A stretch of DNA of 64,000 nucleotides from Klebsiella sp. BIGb0407 (GCF_024807845.1 NZ_JANUEQ010000002.1:310001-374000); one strand, 5' to 3'; positions 9,685-19,028 are shown, counted from the stretch's first letter. Made by a program: numbers and translations. The notes: generated from the letters alone by a model not told the origin.

Positions 9685-10103
9685 TGAGCAGCGGAACCTT
9701 GATGGCCTTTGATTTTGGTACAAAAAGTATTGGTGTTGCCATCGGCCAGCGTATCACCGGTACCGCCCGCCCGCTCACAGCATTTAAGGCCCAGGACGGA
9801 ACACCTGACTGGAACCTGATTGAAAAATTGCTTAAAGAGTGGCAGCCCGAAGAAATAGTGGTTGGGCTACCGCTGAATATGGATGGTACAGAGCAACCGC
9901 TTACCGCTCGCGCACGTAAATTTGCTAATCGTCTGCACGGGCGTTTTGGGGTAAAAGTGTCGCTACAGGATGAGCGTCTGAGTACCGTTGAAGCCAGAGC
10001 CGGTTTATTTGAACAAGGTGGATTTAGGGCGCTTAATAAGGGGAGTATCGACTCTGCCTCGGCGGTCGTTATTCTTGAGAGCTGGTTTGAAAACCATCCC
10101 TGA
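9684..10103 (+). CDS. ruvX: Holliday-junction resolvase-like RuvX (YqgF)
   Basis: 139 residues, RNase H-fold protein. [15 protein letters not shown] (about 8-22) carries the first catalytic aspartate, and the DERLST and [11 protein letters not shown] motifs carry the other acidic residues. YqgF proteins act on RNA/DNA and are implicated in processing the 5' end of pre-16S rRNA. It ends the gshB-side run and is followed by a strong two-way terminator. Confidence 0.95.
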   Translation: MSSGTLMAFDFGTKSIGVAIGQRITGTARPLTAFKAQDGTPDWNLIEKLLKEWQPEEIVVGLPLNMDGTEQPLTARARKFANRLHGRFGVKVSLQDERLSTVEARAGLFEQGGFRALNKGSIDSASAVVILESWFENHP

Positions 10104-10114
10104 TATGCTCAGCA

Positions 10115-10148
10115 AAATCGCCTCTGCCTGAATAGCCAGAGGCGATTT
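10115..10148. terminator. Bidirectional terminator between ruvX and the DUF1622 gene
   Basis: AAATCGCCTCTG (10115-10126) and CAGAGGCGATTT (10137-10148) form a perfect 12-bp stem with a 10-base loop. The A-run on the left and T-run on the right allow termination from both sides of this convergent pair. Confidence 0.85.
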
Positions 10149-10155
10149 CAATATA

Positions 10156-10500
10156 TCAGGCGGCTTTCTTCTCTTCCGGATTGTGCTCCAGTTCCTTGCT
10201 TAAGAAGTAGTTTAAGAAGGTTCGGATCACGGCAATAATGCCAAGTTTAATCAGGCTGTCTAAATCCGGGTCTACCGTGGTAACGAGAATATCAGCGGCT
10301 AACTGAAATTCGAGCGCGGTTGCCAGCCAGCCCCCCAAACAGTAACGCGCCGCACGCCCGTCTTTTACCTTCACTATCACAACCAGCGTTTTCACTAGCC
10401 CGATAACGACACAGATAACAGAAATCACCTCCAGCAACAGCTGAAGATAGCCCACGCATGAAACTAATAACTCGCGGAAAAAGTGTAAATCAGGCATCAA
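10156..10500 (-). CDS. DUF1622 family inner-membrane protein
   Basis: 114 residues. It has a hydrophobic helix near the N-terminus (VGYLQLLLEVISVICVVIGL, about 16-35) and further hydrophobic stretches around residues 50-95, with a charged C-terminal tail (EHNPEEKKAA). This fits the DUF1622 family of small membrane proteins of unknown function. It is not part of the E. coli order here and lies next to the AbiE pair, so it may have arrived with it. No function is proposed. Confidence 0.8.
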   Translation of the reverse strand: MMPDLHFFRELLVSCVGYLQLLLEVISVICVVIGLVKTLVVIVKVKDGRAARYCLGGWLATALEFQLAADILVTTVDPDLDSLIKLGIIAVIRTFLNYFLSKELEHNPEEKKAA

Positions 10501-10548
10501 ATAACCTTAATAAGCTAATTAGAATAGGTGTCGGGTATAAATTCTAAA

Positions 10549-11466
10549 CTACTTAATCCACTCAGCAAGCACTACCTCAAGCTTCGTCAGCGCCTGAATA
10601 TGTTTATCTTCTGGCATCCGAGCAATATTTTGCAGTTTCCACTTTACGGCTGGTAGATGTTGAATCTGATCTTCAGGAGCCAGGCTCCAGTCAGGTTGAC
10701 CACTTTTAAAAGATATTAAAAAATCATAATCCTGCTGTGTGAATTGTGCTTTAAGAGCAGTAATCATTAATTTGGGTATCGCATTGAGTTCATCCAAAGA
10801 GACGTCATCGAATGTCATTCCGTTAAACTCATGTGCATATAAATCAGAAATATCTTTCCAGTGAGGATTTAGTACTTCTGATAATGGGCGTGGGTGTCCC
10901 AATAGATAAGTGATAAAACCATTAAATATATGACGTTCGATACCTTGCTGATCAAGTAGTATTTTGACGTCATAAAAATCTCGCGGGTGTTGCCTGTCCA
11001 GCGCTGCACACAGTTTTCCGCCATAGAGATCGGCAAGTGATACAACCTGAATCGCTGCAAAGCCAAATTTGTCTTCAACCACTTCAACAACATCACGCTC
11101 TTCAGGAGGATATAGTGTTCCCCGCGCAACAGGCGAAACCTCTATCTTTATCTGTGCCTCCTGAGAAGAAACAATAATCCTCATTTCATCAGGCTGATTT
11201 GTTTGTAGCACCGCTGAAATACCCGCATGTTGTTGCAGCATTTCACAGATACGCGTTAAAGCAGCCCGAACATTTGGCAATGCCACATCTCTTTTTTCTA
11301 GCAGAATATAAGCCAAATCAATATCAACAGATAAACGTGGGAAATCACGAACAAACAAATTTATCGCTGTACCACCTTTTAGTGCAAAACATCGTTCTGA
11401 TGCCACAACAGGTAATGCTTTTATCAGCAATGCAACTTGCTGATAATAAGGTGATTGACTATCCAT
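10549..11466 (-). CDS. AbiEii/AbiGii-type nucleotidyltransferase toxin
   Basis: 305 residues from the ATG at 11466, chosen because it begins one base after the antitoxin stop codon (TAG-C-ATG); a longer reading from 11532 overlaps the antitoxin. The nucleotidyltransferase core is clear: ALKGGTAINLF followed by RLSVDIDLAY with the DxD acidic pair, then the downstream LADLYGGKLCAALDR and HPRDFYDV segments with the conserved lysine and aspartate. Homologues (AbiEii, MenT) block growth by adding nucleotides to targets such as tRNA. With the upstream gene it forms an AbiE-type toxin-antitoxin/abortive-infection pair. All key residues are present, so it looks functional. Confidence 0.87.
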   Translation of the reverse strand: MDSQSPYYQQVALLIKALPVVASERCFALKGGTAINLFVRDFPRLSVDIDLAYILLEKRDVALPNVRAALTRICEMLQQHAGISAVLQTNQPDEMRIIVSSQEAQIKIEVSPVARGTLYPPEERDVVEVVEDKFGFAAIQVVSLADLYGGKLCAALDRQHPRDFYDVKILLDQQGIERHIFNGFITYLLGHPRPLSEVLNPHWKDISDLYAHEFNGMTFDDVSLDELNAIPKLMITALKAQFTQQDYDFLISFKSGQPDWSLAPEDQIQHLPAVKWKLQNIARMPEDKHIQALTKLEVVLAEWIK

Positions 11467-11467
11467 G

Positions 11468-12232
11468 CTAGCTCCCTTTGTTAACAAAACTCCCTGGAAC
11501 AGTGATCTGATATTTTTGATCCAACTTGCCACCAGATACTATCTGTCGTTTTCCTGCTCCTAAATCAATGTTGGTTTTATCTATTCGCTTAACCCATTCA
11601 TGTGCATAGTATTCGGCCAAAAACAGGTAAAGGCGGTTCGTTTGCACCGCTCGACTGAATTGCAACAATATTTCAACTTTGCGTGGGCTGAGATTTACCA
11701 GTCCCTGAAATAGTTCTGCTGCATGCTCAAATGAAAGCGAATCAGGCACTGCATTAACAATTTCATAAGCAGCTAATTCCGGTACACTCGCTTTCAGTCG
11801 CATTCCCTGAATTTCGACTTCCATCAGATATTTTTCGTCACTCATATTGAGCTTGTGATTAGAAAGTAAAAACCACTCAGTATTGGGAAATTCTTTGAAC
11901 CATTTTGGTAATGAGGCTTTATTTTCTACGTAGAGCCAAATCACTTGGCGTGTTAAATGAAGATAATGAGAGCGTCCCTGCCAGGTCAGGCTAGTCAGCC
12001 CAGCCAGATGAACAGAGATCCCAAGCTGATTTTGCAAGCAGAGTACCGCATCACTCCATTGAGCTTCACGCCCACTTCGCACGTACACGCCGGCACGCAG
12101 CTTATACAACCAGTCGCTATGCATATACTTATTGGCTAGAGAAGGACTGATACCGTTTTTTGTCAACCAGGACTGTAATACCAGGGAACCCGGGGCAGTA
12201 TTCTTAAGAAGCCAGTTTAATTTTGATGGCAT
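11468..12232 (-). CDS. AbiEi-type antitoxin/transcriptional repressor
   Basis: 254 residues. The N-terminal ~75 residues (TKNGISPSLANKYMHSDWLY, then LRAGVYVRSG) form the winged-helix domain typical of AbiEi antitoxins; the rest is the larger domain that neutralises the toxin. It is promoter-proximal, with the toxin starting one base after its stop, which is the standard AbiE arrangement. An inverted repeat just upstream (12246-12271) is the likely autoregulatory operator. The pair lies between ruvX and yggR, where E. coli has neither. Confidence 0.85.
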   Translation of the reverse strand: MPSKLNWLLKNTAPGSLVLQSWLTKNGISPSLANKYMHSDWLYKLRAGVYVRSGREAQWSDAVLCLQNQLGISVHLAGLTSLTWQGRSHYLHLTRQVIWLYVENKASLPKWFKEFPNTEWFLLSNHKLNMSDEKYLMEVEIQGMRLKASVPELAAYEIVNAVPDSLSFEHAAELFQGLVNLSPRKVEILLQFSRAVQTNRLYLFLAEYYAHEWVKRIDKTNIDLGAGKRQIVSGGKLDQKYQITVPGSFVNKGS

Positions 12233-12245
12233 AGATTAACCCTAG

Positions 12246-12271
12246 GTTTAACTATATACCAAATAGTAAAC
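12246..12271 (-). promoter_or_regulatory. Candidate AbiEi operator (inverted repeat)
   Basis: GTTTAACTAT on the left mirrors ATAGTAAAC on the right, with one extra base in the left arm, centred 26 bases upstream of the antitoxin start. AbiEi proteins of other species bind inverted repeats at this position. The remaining 150 bases up to yggR show no gene. Confidence 0.5.
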
Positions 12272-12427
12272 TGCCAAGTGGGTAATATGTCAACAATGCT
12301 ATCTTTAGCTTACAGCGCTTATCCATTTGGTCACTGAAAAGGTTATTTCCGTACAAAATCAGTAACAACAATAACTTGAAAGGATTTACTCCTACATCTG
12401 GCTGGGCTCTATAGACCCATAATCCTG

Positions 12428-13432
12428 CTAATTTGTCTCTCCATCAGATAACGTAAAAATCCCTGCCTCCAGCAACAAAGCCCGGCTCTGCTCAAAACTC
12501 TGCATTCCCACTCGCTGCCCGGTTTGCAGGATACCCGGTAGCTGGCAGGTTTTACCTTCACGGATAATATGGCTGACTGCGGAAGTATTCAGCAGCAGCT
12601 CATATAAGGCGACTCGCCCACCGGATTGAGTCGCCAGTAGCTGTTGCGCCAGAATCGCCCGCAAGCTGCCCGCTAACTGGTAACGAATCCACTCTTTCTC
12701 AGCGGCTGGGAAAATATTTACTATTCTGTCGATGGTTTGTACCGCATCGCGAGCATGGAGTGTAGCCAGTACCAGATGACCTGTTTCTGCCGCAATCAGC
12801 GCCTGGCGGAGGGTATCGCAGTCTCTTAACTCACCCAGGACAATCACATCAGGATCCTGGCGAAGGGCTGCTTTTAACCCGCTGGCAAAACTGCCGCAGT
12901 CTCGCCCGGCCTCACGCTGCTGGATAAGACACCGGCCCGATTGATGCAGATATTCAATCGGTTCTTCCAGCAGCAAAATATGCCCTTCTCGTTGCTGATT
13001 TAACTGATTCACCATCGCTGCCAGCGACGTGGATTTACCGCTTCCGGTAGCACCACTGATGAGAATTAAACCGTCGGAATGTTGTAAGAGCGGTAGCACT
13101 GCCGCGGGCATTGCCAGTGAATCGAGGGTTGGACATTGCTTTGGTAATAAACGCAGAGCAAGGGCATAGCCTTGTTGCTGGCAAAACGCCTGCCCGCGTA
13201 ATCTGATGCCGCTATTCATCGTTTGGGAAAAATCGACCTGACCTTCCTGCACAAGTTGCTCTTTCTGCGCTTCAGTGAACCACTTATCAATCAGCTCTGC
13301 AGGAGATGGCGCGGTTTCCGGGAAAATTTCTAGCTTTCCCTGCCTGCGCCAGCGCATCGGTTGTCGCGGACACAGGTGTAGATCAGAGGCATTATGCTTT
13401 ACACTATGGGACACAATTTCTTCGATATCCAT
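12428..13432 (-). CDS. yggR: PilT-like type II/IV secretion ATPase YggR
   Basis: 334 residues from the ATG at 13432, where similarity to E. coli YggR begins (MDIEEIVSHSVKHNASDLHL); a longer reading to 13483 runs into yggS. It has the Walker A motif ISGATGSGKSTS, the Asp box LLLEEPIEY, and the Walker B/His-box region DPDVIVLGELRD and ATLHARDA. PilT-type hexameric ATPases power pilus retraction; the exact role of YggR in enterobacteria is unknown. It is divergent from yggS with only 15 bases between start codons, so each promoter must lie partly within the other gene. Confidence 0.92.
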   Translation of the reverse strand: MDIEEIVSHSVKHNASDLHLCPRQPMRWRRQGKLEIFPETAPSPAELIDKWFTEAQKEQLVQEGQVDFSQTMNSGIRLRGQAFCQQQGYALALRLLPKQCPTLDSLAMPAAVLPLLQHSDGLILISGATGSGKSTSLAAMVNQLNQQREGHILLLEEPIEYLHQSGRCLIQQREAGRDCGSFASGLKAALRQDPDVIVLGELRDCDTLRQALIAAETGHLVLATLHARDAVQTIDRIVNIFPAAEKEWIRYQLAGSLRAILAQQLLATQSGGRVALYELLLNTSAVSHIIREGKTCQLPGILQTGQRVGMQSFEQSRALLLEAGIFTLSDGETN

Positions 13433-13447
13433 ATCACTCTCAACATC

Positions 13448-14152
13448 ATGACTGAAATAGCGAACAACCTGGCACAGATTCATCAGAAAATCGCAGCGGC
13501 TTCAGCGCGTTGCGAGCGATCGTCCGAAGACGTTACCCTGCTTGCAGTCAGCAAAACAAAACCTGTGCAGGCTATCTCAGAAGCCATTGATGCCGGGCAG
13601 AAATGTTTTGGTGAAAACTATGTTCAGGAAGGGGTGGATAAAATTCATCACTTTGCCGAACAAGGTCTCTCCGGGCTGGAATGGCACTTTATCGGACCCT
13701 TGCAGTCCAATAAAAGCCGTCTGGTTGCCGAAAATTTTGACTGGTGTCATACCGTAGACCGCCTGCGTATTGCCACGCGTTTAAATGAACAACGCCCGGC
13801 TAATTTGCCCCCACTGAACGTCCTGATTCAGGTCAATATCAGTGATGAACAAAGTAAATCAGGTATTATGCTAGAGCAACTGGATACGCTTGCAGCGGAG
13901 ATAGCACAGCTGCCAGGATTAAAACTCAGAGGGCTGATGGCGATACCTGCGCCAGAGCCTGACTATGAACGCCAGCTTGCCGTTTGTCGCCAAATGGCCA
14001 GTGCTTATGAAACGCTTAAACATCGTTACCCGACAGTTGATACCTTATCCTTAGGCATGAGTGATGACATGGAAGCGGCTATCGCCGCAGGATCAACAAT
14101 GGTGCGTATTGGAACCGCCATCTTTGGCGCGCGAGATTATTCTGCCCGTTAA
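13448..14152 (+). CDS. yggS: Pyridoxal-phosphate homeostasis protein YggS
   Basis: 234 residues from the ATG at 13448, the start that matches E. coli YggS (MTEIANNLAQI). It is a PLP-binding TIM-barrel protein: AVSKTKP (about 32-38) carries the PLP lysine, and LGMSDDMEAAI and GSTMVRIGTAIFG close the barrel. YggS/PROSC proteins keep free PLP and amino-acid pools balanced. It leads the yggS-yggT-yggU-rdgB-hemW run. Confidence 0.95.
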   Translation: MTEIANNLAQIHQKIAAASARCERSSEDVTLLAVSKTKPVQAISEAIDAGQKCFGENYVQEGVDKIHHFAEQGLSGLEWHFIGPLQSNKSRLVAENFDWCHTVDRLRIATRLNEQRPANLPPLNVLIQVNISDEQSKSGIMLEQLDTLAAEIAQLPGLKLRGLMAIPAPEPDYERQLAVCRQMASAYETLKHRYPTVDTLSLGMSDDMEAAIAAGSTMVRIGTAIFGARDYSAR

Positions 14153-14176
14153 TTTTTATCATTATTAAGGAACACC

Positions 14177-14731
14177 ATGCTGACGTTGACTTTTCTGGTC
14201 AAGACCCTAATTGAGTTGTACGTGATGGTGCTGCTAATCCGTATCTGGATGCAGTGGTCACGCTGTGATTTTTACAACCCATTCGCGCAATTTGTAGTCA
14301 AAATTACGCAGCCTGTTATTGGTCCGCTGCGTAAAGTTATCCCTTCACTGGGTCCGATTGATACTTCCTCGCTACTGGTCGCCTTTATACTGACCACGCT
14401 GAAGTATCCGGTTCTGTTGCTGATTCAGGTTGGGGTGTTATCACTCGACCCAATGAATCTGCTGGTCGGCCTGCTGTCATTGCTGAAGTCGGCAGGAACC
14501 ATGGTGTTCTGGGTCATTATCGCTCGCTCTCTGATGAGCTGGATAAGCCAGGGTCGCAGCCCTATCGAGTATGTCTTAATTCAGATGACTGAACCGATGA
14601 TGGCTCCGATTCGCCGTATTTTACCCGCTATGGGCGGCATCGATTTTTCAGCGATGATTGTTATTCTTATCCTCTATGCGCTGAATTATCTTGGTATGGA
14701 TCTCTTCCCGGGGCTCTGGTATTTGCTGTGA
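14177..14731 (+). CDS. yggT: YggT family inner-membrane protein
   Basis: 184 residues with two copies of the YggT repeat, each with hydrophobic helices and a conserved P-x-x-x-[16 protein letters not shown] loop (about 55-66 and 140-151). Homologues are membrane proteins linked to osmotic tolerance and, in Gram-positives, cell division. yggU overlaps its stop codon by four bases (GTGA). Confidence 0.94.
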   Translation: MLTLTFLVKTLIELYVMVLLIRIWMQWSRCDFYNPFAQFVVKITQPVIGPLRKVIPSLGPIDTSSLLVAFILTTLKYPVLLLIQVGVLSLDPMNLLVGLLSLLKSAGTMVFWVIIARSLMSWISQGRSPIEYVLIQMTEPMMAPIRRILPAMGGIDFSAMIVILILYALNYLGMDLFPGLWYLL

Positions 14732-15021
14732 GTCCGGTAAGCAAGACTCCTGACGGGCTGTTATTACGGCTGTATATTCAGCCGAAAGCCCATCGGGACA
14801 GTCTGGTAGGGTTGCATGGCGACGAGTTAAAGGTCGCCATCACCGCCCCACCGGTTGATGGTAAAGCCAACAGCCACCTTATCAAGTATTTAGCCAAACA
14901 GTTTCGGGTTACCAAAAATCAGGTGGTACTGGTGAAAGGTGAAACCAGCCGCCATAAACAGATTAAAATTATCGACCCGCAGCAGATCCCGACAGACGTC
15001 GCGGCAATAATCACAGAGTAG
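14728..15021 (+). CDS. yggU: YggU family protein (DUF167)
   Basis: 97 residues with a GTG start that overlaps the yggT stop codon. The DUF167 core is clear: [19 protein letters not shown] (about 9-27) and [18 protein letters not shown] (about 45-62). The fold is known, but the function is not established. It sits between yggT and rdgB as in E. coli. Confidence 0.93.
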   Translation: MSPVSKTPDGLLLRLYIQPKAHRDSLVGLHGDELKVAITAPPVDGKANSHLIKYLAKQFRVTKNQVVLVKGETSRHKQIKIIDPQQIPTDVAAIITE

Positions 15022-15027
15022 TTCACT

Positions 15028-15621
15028 ATGAAAAAAGTTGTTTTAGCGACCGGCAACGCCGGCAAAGTGCGTGAGCTGGCAGGTTTGCTGGCCGATTTTG
15101 GCCTCGATATCGTCGCTCAAACCGAGCTAGGTGTCATTTCAGCTGAAGAAACTGGCCTGACATTTATTGAAAATGCCATTCTTAAAGCCCGCCATGCGGC
15201 ACAAATTACTGGCTTACCGGCTATTGCTGATGACTCTGGCCTGGCAGTTAATGCTCTTGGCGGCGCACCAGGCATTTATTCTGCACGCTATGCAGGGGAA
15301 GAAGCCTCAGATCAGCAAAACCTGGAAAAATTACTGGTCGCGCTGAAAGATGTACCCGATGCCGAACGCCAGGCGCAGTTTCACTGTGTTCTGGTCTATA
15401 TGCGCCATGCTGAAGACCCAACGCCACTAGTCTTCCACGGTAGCTGGGACGGTATCATCACCCATACACCAGCAGGTGTTGGTGGTTTTGGTTATGACCC
15501 CATTTTCTATGTTCCCGGAGAAGGTAAAACTGCTTCACAGCTCACGCGCGAAGAAAAAAGTGCCATTTCCCACCGCGGACAAGCGCTGAAATTACTACTG
15601 GAAGCCATGCGTAATGGCTAA
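15028..15621 (+). CDS. rdgB: dITP/XTP pyrophosphatase RdgB
   Basis: 197 residues, as in E. coli. It hydrolyses non-canonical purine nucleotides (dITP, XTP) to monophosphates, keeping hypoxanthine and xanthine out of DNA. The family motifs [12 protein letters not shown] (about 6-17), IADDSGLAV (about 66-74) and [10 protein letters not shown] (about 151-160) are intact. hemW starts eight bases before the rdgB stop. Confidence 0.96.
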   Translation: MKKVVLATGNAGKVRELAGLLADFGLDIVAQTELGVISAEETGLTFIENAILKARHAAQITGLPAIADDSGLAVNALGGAPGIYSARYAGEEASDQQNLEKLLVALKDVPDAERQAQFHCVLVYMRHAEDPTPLVFHGSWDGIITHTPAGVGGFGYDPIFYVPGEGKTASQLTREEKSAISHRGQALKLLLEAMRNG

Positions 15622-16750
15622 TTTGCCACCTCTGAGTCTTTATATTCACATTCCGTGGTGCGTACAAAAGTGCCCCTACTGTGATTTTAACTCCCACGCC
15701 CTGAAAGGCGAGGTACCGCACGATGACTACGTCAGTCACTTATTAAGTGACCTGACTCTCGATGTCCCTTTAGCCCAAGAACGTGAGGTTAAAACTATCT
15801 TTATCGGCGGCGGTACGCCAAGTCTGTTGTCCAGCGAAGCGATGCAGAACCTGCTCGATGGCGTTCGCGAACGTCTGGTGCTGGCGGCGGATGCGGAAAT
15901 CACCATGGAAGCGAACCCCGGTACCGTTGAGGCAGACCGCTTTGTGGGTTATCAGAAAGCAGGGGTTAACCGTATTTCCATTGGGGTACAAAGCTTCAGC
16001 GAGCCTAAGCTTAAGCGCCTGGGACGTATCCACGACTCCGGCGAAGCAAAGCGCGCAGCGCATCTGGCTGCCGGCCTTGGGTTACGAAGCTTCAATCTCG
16101 ATTTAATGCATGGCCTGCCGGACCAGACGCTGGAAGAAGCACTGGACGATTTACGCCAGGCCATTGCCCTGAATCCGCCGCATTTATCCTGGTATCAGCT
16201 AACCATTGAACCTAACACAATGTTTGGCTCTCGCCCGCCAGTGCTGCCGGACGATGACGCCTTATGGGATATTTTTGAACAAGGGGATCAGTTACTGACA
16301 GTCGCAGGTTATCAGCAGTATGAAACCTCGGCTTATGCAAAACCGGGCTATAAGTGTCAGCATAACCTGAACTACTGGCGCTTCGGGGATTACTTAGGTA
16401 TTGGCTGCGGCGCACACGGCAAAATTACTTTCCCGGACGGCCGTATTCTGCGTACCGAAAAAACACGTCATCCCCGCGGATATATGACCGGTGAATATCT
16501 GCATCGTCAGCATGATGTGGAGCAAAAAGAGAAGCCATTCGAATTCTTTATGAACCGTTTTCGCTTACTCGAAGCCGCGCCGCGTGAAGAATTTAGCCGC
16601 TATACCGGGCTGGACGAGCAGGTTATTCGACCGCAATTAGCCGAAGCCTTAGAGCGGGGTTACCTGACAGAAACCGAAACACACTGGCAGATTACCGAAA
16701 AAGGTAAACTGTTTTTGAATTCGCTTCTTGAGCTGTTTTTAGTCGAATAA
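15614..16750 (+). CDS. hemW: Radical SAM heme chaperone HemW
   Basis: 378 residues, the E. coli length. The radical-SAM cluster motif CVQKCPYC is at about 16-23, followed by the glycine-rich [10 protein letters not shown] strand. HemW binds heme and helps insert it into respiratory proteins; it was formerly annotated as an oxygen-independent coproporphyrinogen oxidase, which it is not. It overlaps rdgB by eight bases and ends at a strong terminator. Confidence 0.95.
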   Translation: MANLPPLSLYIHIPWCVQKCPYCDFNSHALKGEVPHDDYVSHLLSDLTLDVPLAQEREVKTIFIGGGTPSLLSSEAMQNLLDGVRERLVLAADAEITMEANPGTVEADRFVGYQKAGVNRISIGVQSFSEPKLKRLGRIHDSGEAKRAAHLAAGLGLRSFNLDLMHGLPDQTLEEALDDLRQAIALNPPHLSWYQLTIEPNTMFGSRPPVLPDDDALWDIFEQGDQLLTVAGYQQYETSAYAKPGYKCQHNLNYWRFGDYLGIGCGAHGKITFPDGRILRTEKTRHPRGYMTGEYLHRQHDVEQKEKPFEFFMNRFRLLEAAPREEFSRYTGLDEQVIRPQLAEALERGYLTETETHWQITEKGKLFLNSLLELFLVE

Positions 16751-16754
16751 GAAC

Positions 16755-16790
16755 AACGGTGGACTGGCCAGGCCAATCCACCGTTTTTTA
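16755..16790. terminator. Bidirectional terminator between hemW and yggN
   Basis: AACGGTGGACTGGCC (16755-16769) and GGCCAATCCACCGTT (16771-16785) are inverted repeats with one mismatch, followed by a run of T's. It serves the convergent hemW and yggN genes. Confidence 0.88.
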
Positions 16791-17504
16791 TTTCAAAGTA
16801 CTGACCAGAGCCTTACGCTGCTCTTCAAGAGACACCACTTTATTACAGACATCACGGCCGAACTGCTGGAAGTCTGCTTCCTGCTTTTTCCATTCGGATT
16901 GAACCGCAGTTTGTAAACCGCCCAGGTTGCCCAGTACGTTTTGCAGTGGATTACCGCCGCCGCCCATGACTGCTTTAGCGCCCATCTCATTAATGCTGTC
17001 TTGCACAATAGCGCCCATCGCCTGATTCACCAGCTGCTGCCCTTGGCTGCGAACCTGATTAATGGCCTGATAATGAAAAGTCAGACCATCCGGGCGATGT
17101 TCAATAATACGGTTCATCTGCTCTTTAAGCTGTGTATCAAGCTTAGTCAAACGCCCACGCATATTGCTGCTCTCACCCACTTCTTTGGCAATAATACGAT
17201 CCAGTGCAATACGCCCCTGATCGACACGCTGGCGTGCGCCGTTATCAATCCACGGCAAATCATTACGCAGCGCTTGCTGATAATTAACCGCCTGCTGGCG
17301 CTGGGTCGCATTCAGCGATTTAGCCACACCGTTAAATTGCACATTACCATCCGGGGCAATCAGCAGATTACCGTTCTGCCCCACCACCTGGACTGATTGT
17401 GGAGTGATAACAACGTCATCCTGTGGATTCACACGACACTGATAATTGGCCTGAGCCGAGGCGGCTGTCACCAGCAATGCGCCTAAAAGAGCCTGACGAA
17501 ACAT
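16788..17504 (-). CDS. yggN: DUF2884 family periplasmic protein YggN
   Basis: 238 residues from the ATG at 17504, chosen because a clean signal peptide (MFRQALLGALLVTAASAQA) begins there and the length matches E. coli YggN (239); a longer reading to 17579 adds no signal. The rest is helical and charged with many Gln residues. Function unknown. In E. coli yggM and ansB lie between hemW and this gene; here the two genes are separated only by a terminator. Confidence 0.92.
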   Translation of the reverse strand: MFRQALLGALLVTAASAQANYQCRVNPQDDVVITPQSVQVVGQNGNLLIAPDGNVQFNGVAKSLNATQRQQAVNYQQALRNDLPWIDNGARQRVDQGRIALDRIIAKEVGESSNMRGRLTKLDTQLKEQMNRIIEHRPDGLTFHYQAINQVRSQGQQLVNQAMGAIVQDSINEMGAKAVMGGGGNPLQNVLGNLGGLQTAVQSEWKKQEADFQQFGRDVCNKVVSLEEQRKALVSTLK

Positions 17505-17566
17505 AGCATCTCCTGAATATGCAGGTGTTAACCTAAGCCTGAAACTACCAGGCAAACTAATGCAAA

Positions 17567-17591
17567 GAGGGAAAAACACTGTTTTTCCCTC
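17567..17591 (-). terminator. Terminator after yggL
   Basis: GAGGGAAAAAC (17567-17577) and GTTTTTCCCTC (17581-17591) form a perfect 11-bp stem with a 3-base loop, downstream of yggL and upstream of yggN on the minus strand. A short T-run follows on that strand. Confidence 0.7.
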
Positions 17592-17627
17592 TTCTCTTTT
17601 ACTCTGTCGCTACCCTTGAGGGATAAC

Positions 17628-17954
17628 TTAATCCCACCAGACGTCGAACAAGTCACTGGTACGTACATTACTCAGTTTACGTGCTTCCAGCCACTCGCGG
17701 ATCTGCGCCTGATGTTCAGGGGTACATTTACCGATCTCTTCCGTACAAACTAACCCTTCCCACGCCAGATAGCCACTGCCATCAAAAGCCAGCTTATTAG
17801 GCGCAATGACTTCTGTAATCAGGGCATCAACTGTCTCATCAATTTTTTCTTCGGACGTGCCTTCAGGGAAACTCCAGGCAACTGAAAAGCCAATTTCCTG
17901 GAACTCATCGATACGCATTTTTTTACGCAAACGACGGCTGCGATTCTTTGCCAT
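17628..17954 (-). CDS. yggL: YggL family 50S ribosome-associated protein (DUF469)
   Basis: 108 residues, the E. coli length. The basic N-terminus ([20 protein letters not shown]) and the C-terminal DLFDVWWD match the DUF469 family. YggL has been reported to associate with the large ribosomal subunit. Its first base overlaps the trmB stop region, so it is co-transcribed with trmB. Confidence 0.94.
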   Translation of the reverse strand: MAKNRSRRLRKKMRIDEFQEIGFSVAWSFPEGTSEEKIDETVDALITEVIAPNKLAFDGSGYLAWEGLVCTEEIGKCTPEHQAQIREWLEARKLSNVRTSDLFDVWWD

Positions 17955-18673
17955 TACTTTACCCTCTCAAACATTAAGTCCCATACACCGTGGCCCAAAC
18001 GATGGCCACGCTGCTCAAATTTAGTGACTGGACGTGAGTCCGGACGCGGTACGTAATCTTTGCTCTGTGACTGGTTCTGGTAACCGTCCAGCCCTGACAT
18101 TACTTCGAGCATATGTTCTGCGTAAGGTTCCCAGTCAGTTGCCATATGGAATACGCCGCCAAGCTTCAGCTTACTTTTTACCAGTTCAGCAAAAGGTGCC
18201 TGTACGATACGACGCTTATTATGACGCGCTTTATGCCACGGATCGGGGAAGAATAACTGCACCATTGTCAGGGAGTTATCAGGAATCATCTGTTCCAGCA
18301 CTTCAACCGCATCGTGACACATTACCTTCAGGTTCTCGACTTCCATCTCTTTTGCCAGACTCAGGCAAGCACCGACACCCGGTAAATGCACTTCAATCCC
18401 GAGATAGTTATGACGAGGGTTGGTATTCGCCATCGTCACTAACGAGGCCCCCATACCAAAGCCTATCTCCAGGGTAACCGGCTCTTCGTTATTAAACAGA
18501 GAAGAGAAATCAAGTGGTTGTGCCTGATATTCGACGCCCATCACCGGCCAGTAGTTATCCAGCGCAAGCTGCTGGCCTTTAGTCAGGCGGCCTTGACGGC
18601 GGACAAAGCTACGTATGCGACGTAAGGCGCGACCTTCTTCATTAAATTCCGGTGAAATGACGTCATTCTTCAT
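17954..18673 (-). CDS. trmB: tRNA (guanine-N7)-methyltransferase TrmB
   Basis: 239 residues. It makes m7G46 in tRNA. The SAM-binding segment [12 protein letters not shown] (about 70-81), the catalytic [16 protein letters not shown] region (about 140-155) and the C-terminal [17 protein letters not shown] are intact. In E. coli it is divergent from and adjacent to mutY; here about 6.1 kb of other DNA separates them. Confidence 0.96.
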   Translation of the reverse strand: MKNDVISPEFNEEGRALRRIRSFVRRQGRLTKGQQLALDNYWPVMGVEYQAQPLDFSSLFNNEEPVTLEIGFGMGASLVTMANTNPRHNYLGIEVHLPGVGACLSLAKEMEVENLKVMCHDAVEVLEQMIPDNSLTMVQLFFPDPWHKARHNKRRIVQAPFAELVKSKLKLGGVFHMATDWEPYAEHMLEVMSGLDGYQNQSQSKDYVPRPDSRPVTKFEQRGHRLGHGVWDLMFERVK

Positions 18674-18813
18674 GATTTATTAGTACTTCGGTTGAGATTG
18701 GAGAAAACAGGCATTATCCAAAGTTAAAGGCGAGAAGCAAGCGACTCCTCTGACAAAACCTGGCGCCGTTAAGTGTACCGCCTTCGATAACCTAAATACT
18801 AGCCTATCCCGGC

Positions 18814-18828
18814 ATACCTCGCTTGACT
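18814..18828 (+). repeat. Left copy of imperfect direct repeat flanking the agl module
   Basis: ATACCTCGCTTGACT here matches ATACCTCGCGTTGACT at 24797-24812 apart from one missing G. The two copies bracket the alpha-glucoside module. They could be a target duplication or a duplicated mutY 5' end, or a coincidence. Confidence 0.45.
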
Positions 18829-18892
18829 ACTCCCTGCACTAAATGTGTTGTATCCCAAAAGAGGGATATCTAACGGGTTAAGGTGCATTGTT

Positions 18893-18994
18893 ATGGCCAA
18901 AGCCAAATATTCGCTGTGGCCGAGTATTATCTCTCAGGCAACGGCAGAACTACTGCTCGTTTTAGGGGGACAAGCGCTAGTTCGACAGGAATAG
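18893..18994 (+). CDS. Small ORF of 33 codons, doubtful
   Basis: ATG with an AGGTG site seven bases upstream, encoding a 33-residue peptide that starts MAKAKYSLWPSI, with a hydrophobic stretch AELLLVLGG in its second half. I do not recognise it. It lies at the left junction of the inserted agl module, so it may be a remnant of a longer gene or a chance frame. Confidence 0.25.
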   Translation: MAKAKYSLWPSIISQATAELLLVLGGQALVRQE

Positions 18995-19028
18995 ATGCTA
19001 ATCAATCAATTAGAATCTATTAATTAGT

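Larger units (their letters stand above)
18674..19028. other. Intergenic stretch at the left junction of the agl module
   Basis: 355 bases between trmB and the GntR gene. It holds the left copy of a direct repeat (18814-18828) and a 33-codon reading frame with an AGGTG ribosome-binding site (18893-18994). Palindromic AT-rich sequence (CTAAT...ATTAG, about 18997-19027) abuts the 3' end of the regulator gene and may act as its terminator. Nothing else is recognisable. Confidence 0.5.
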
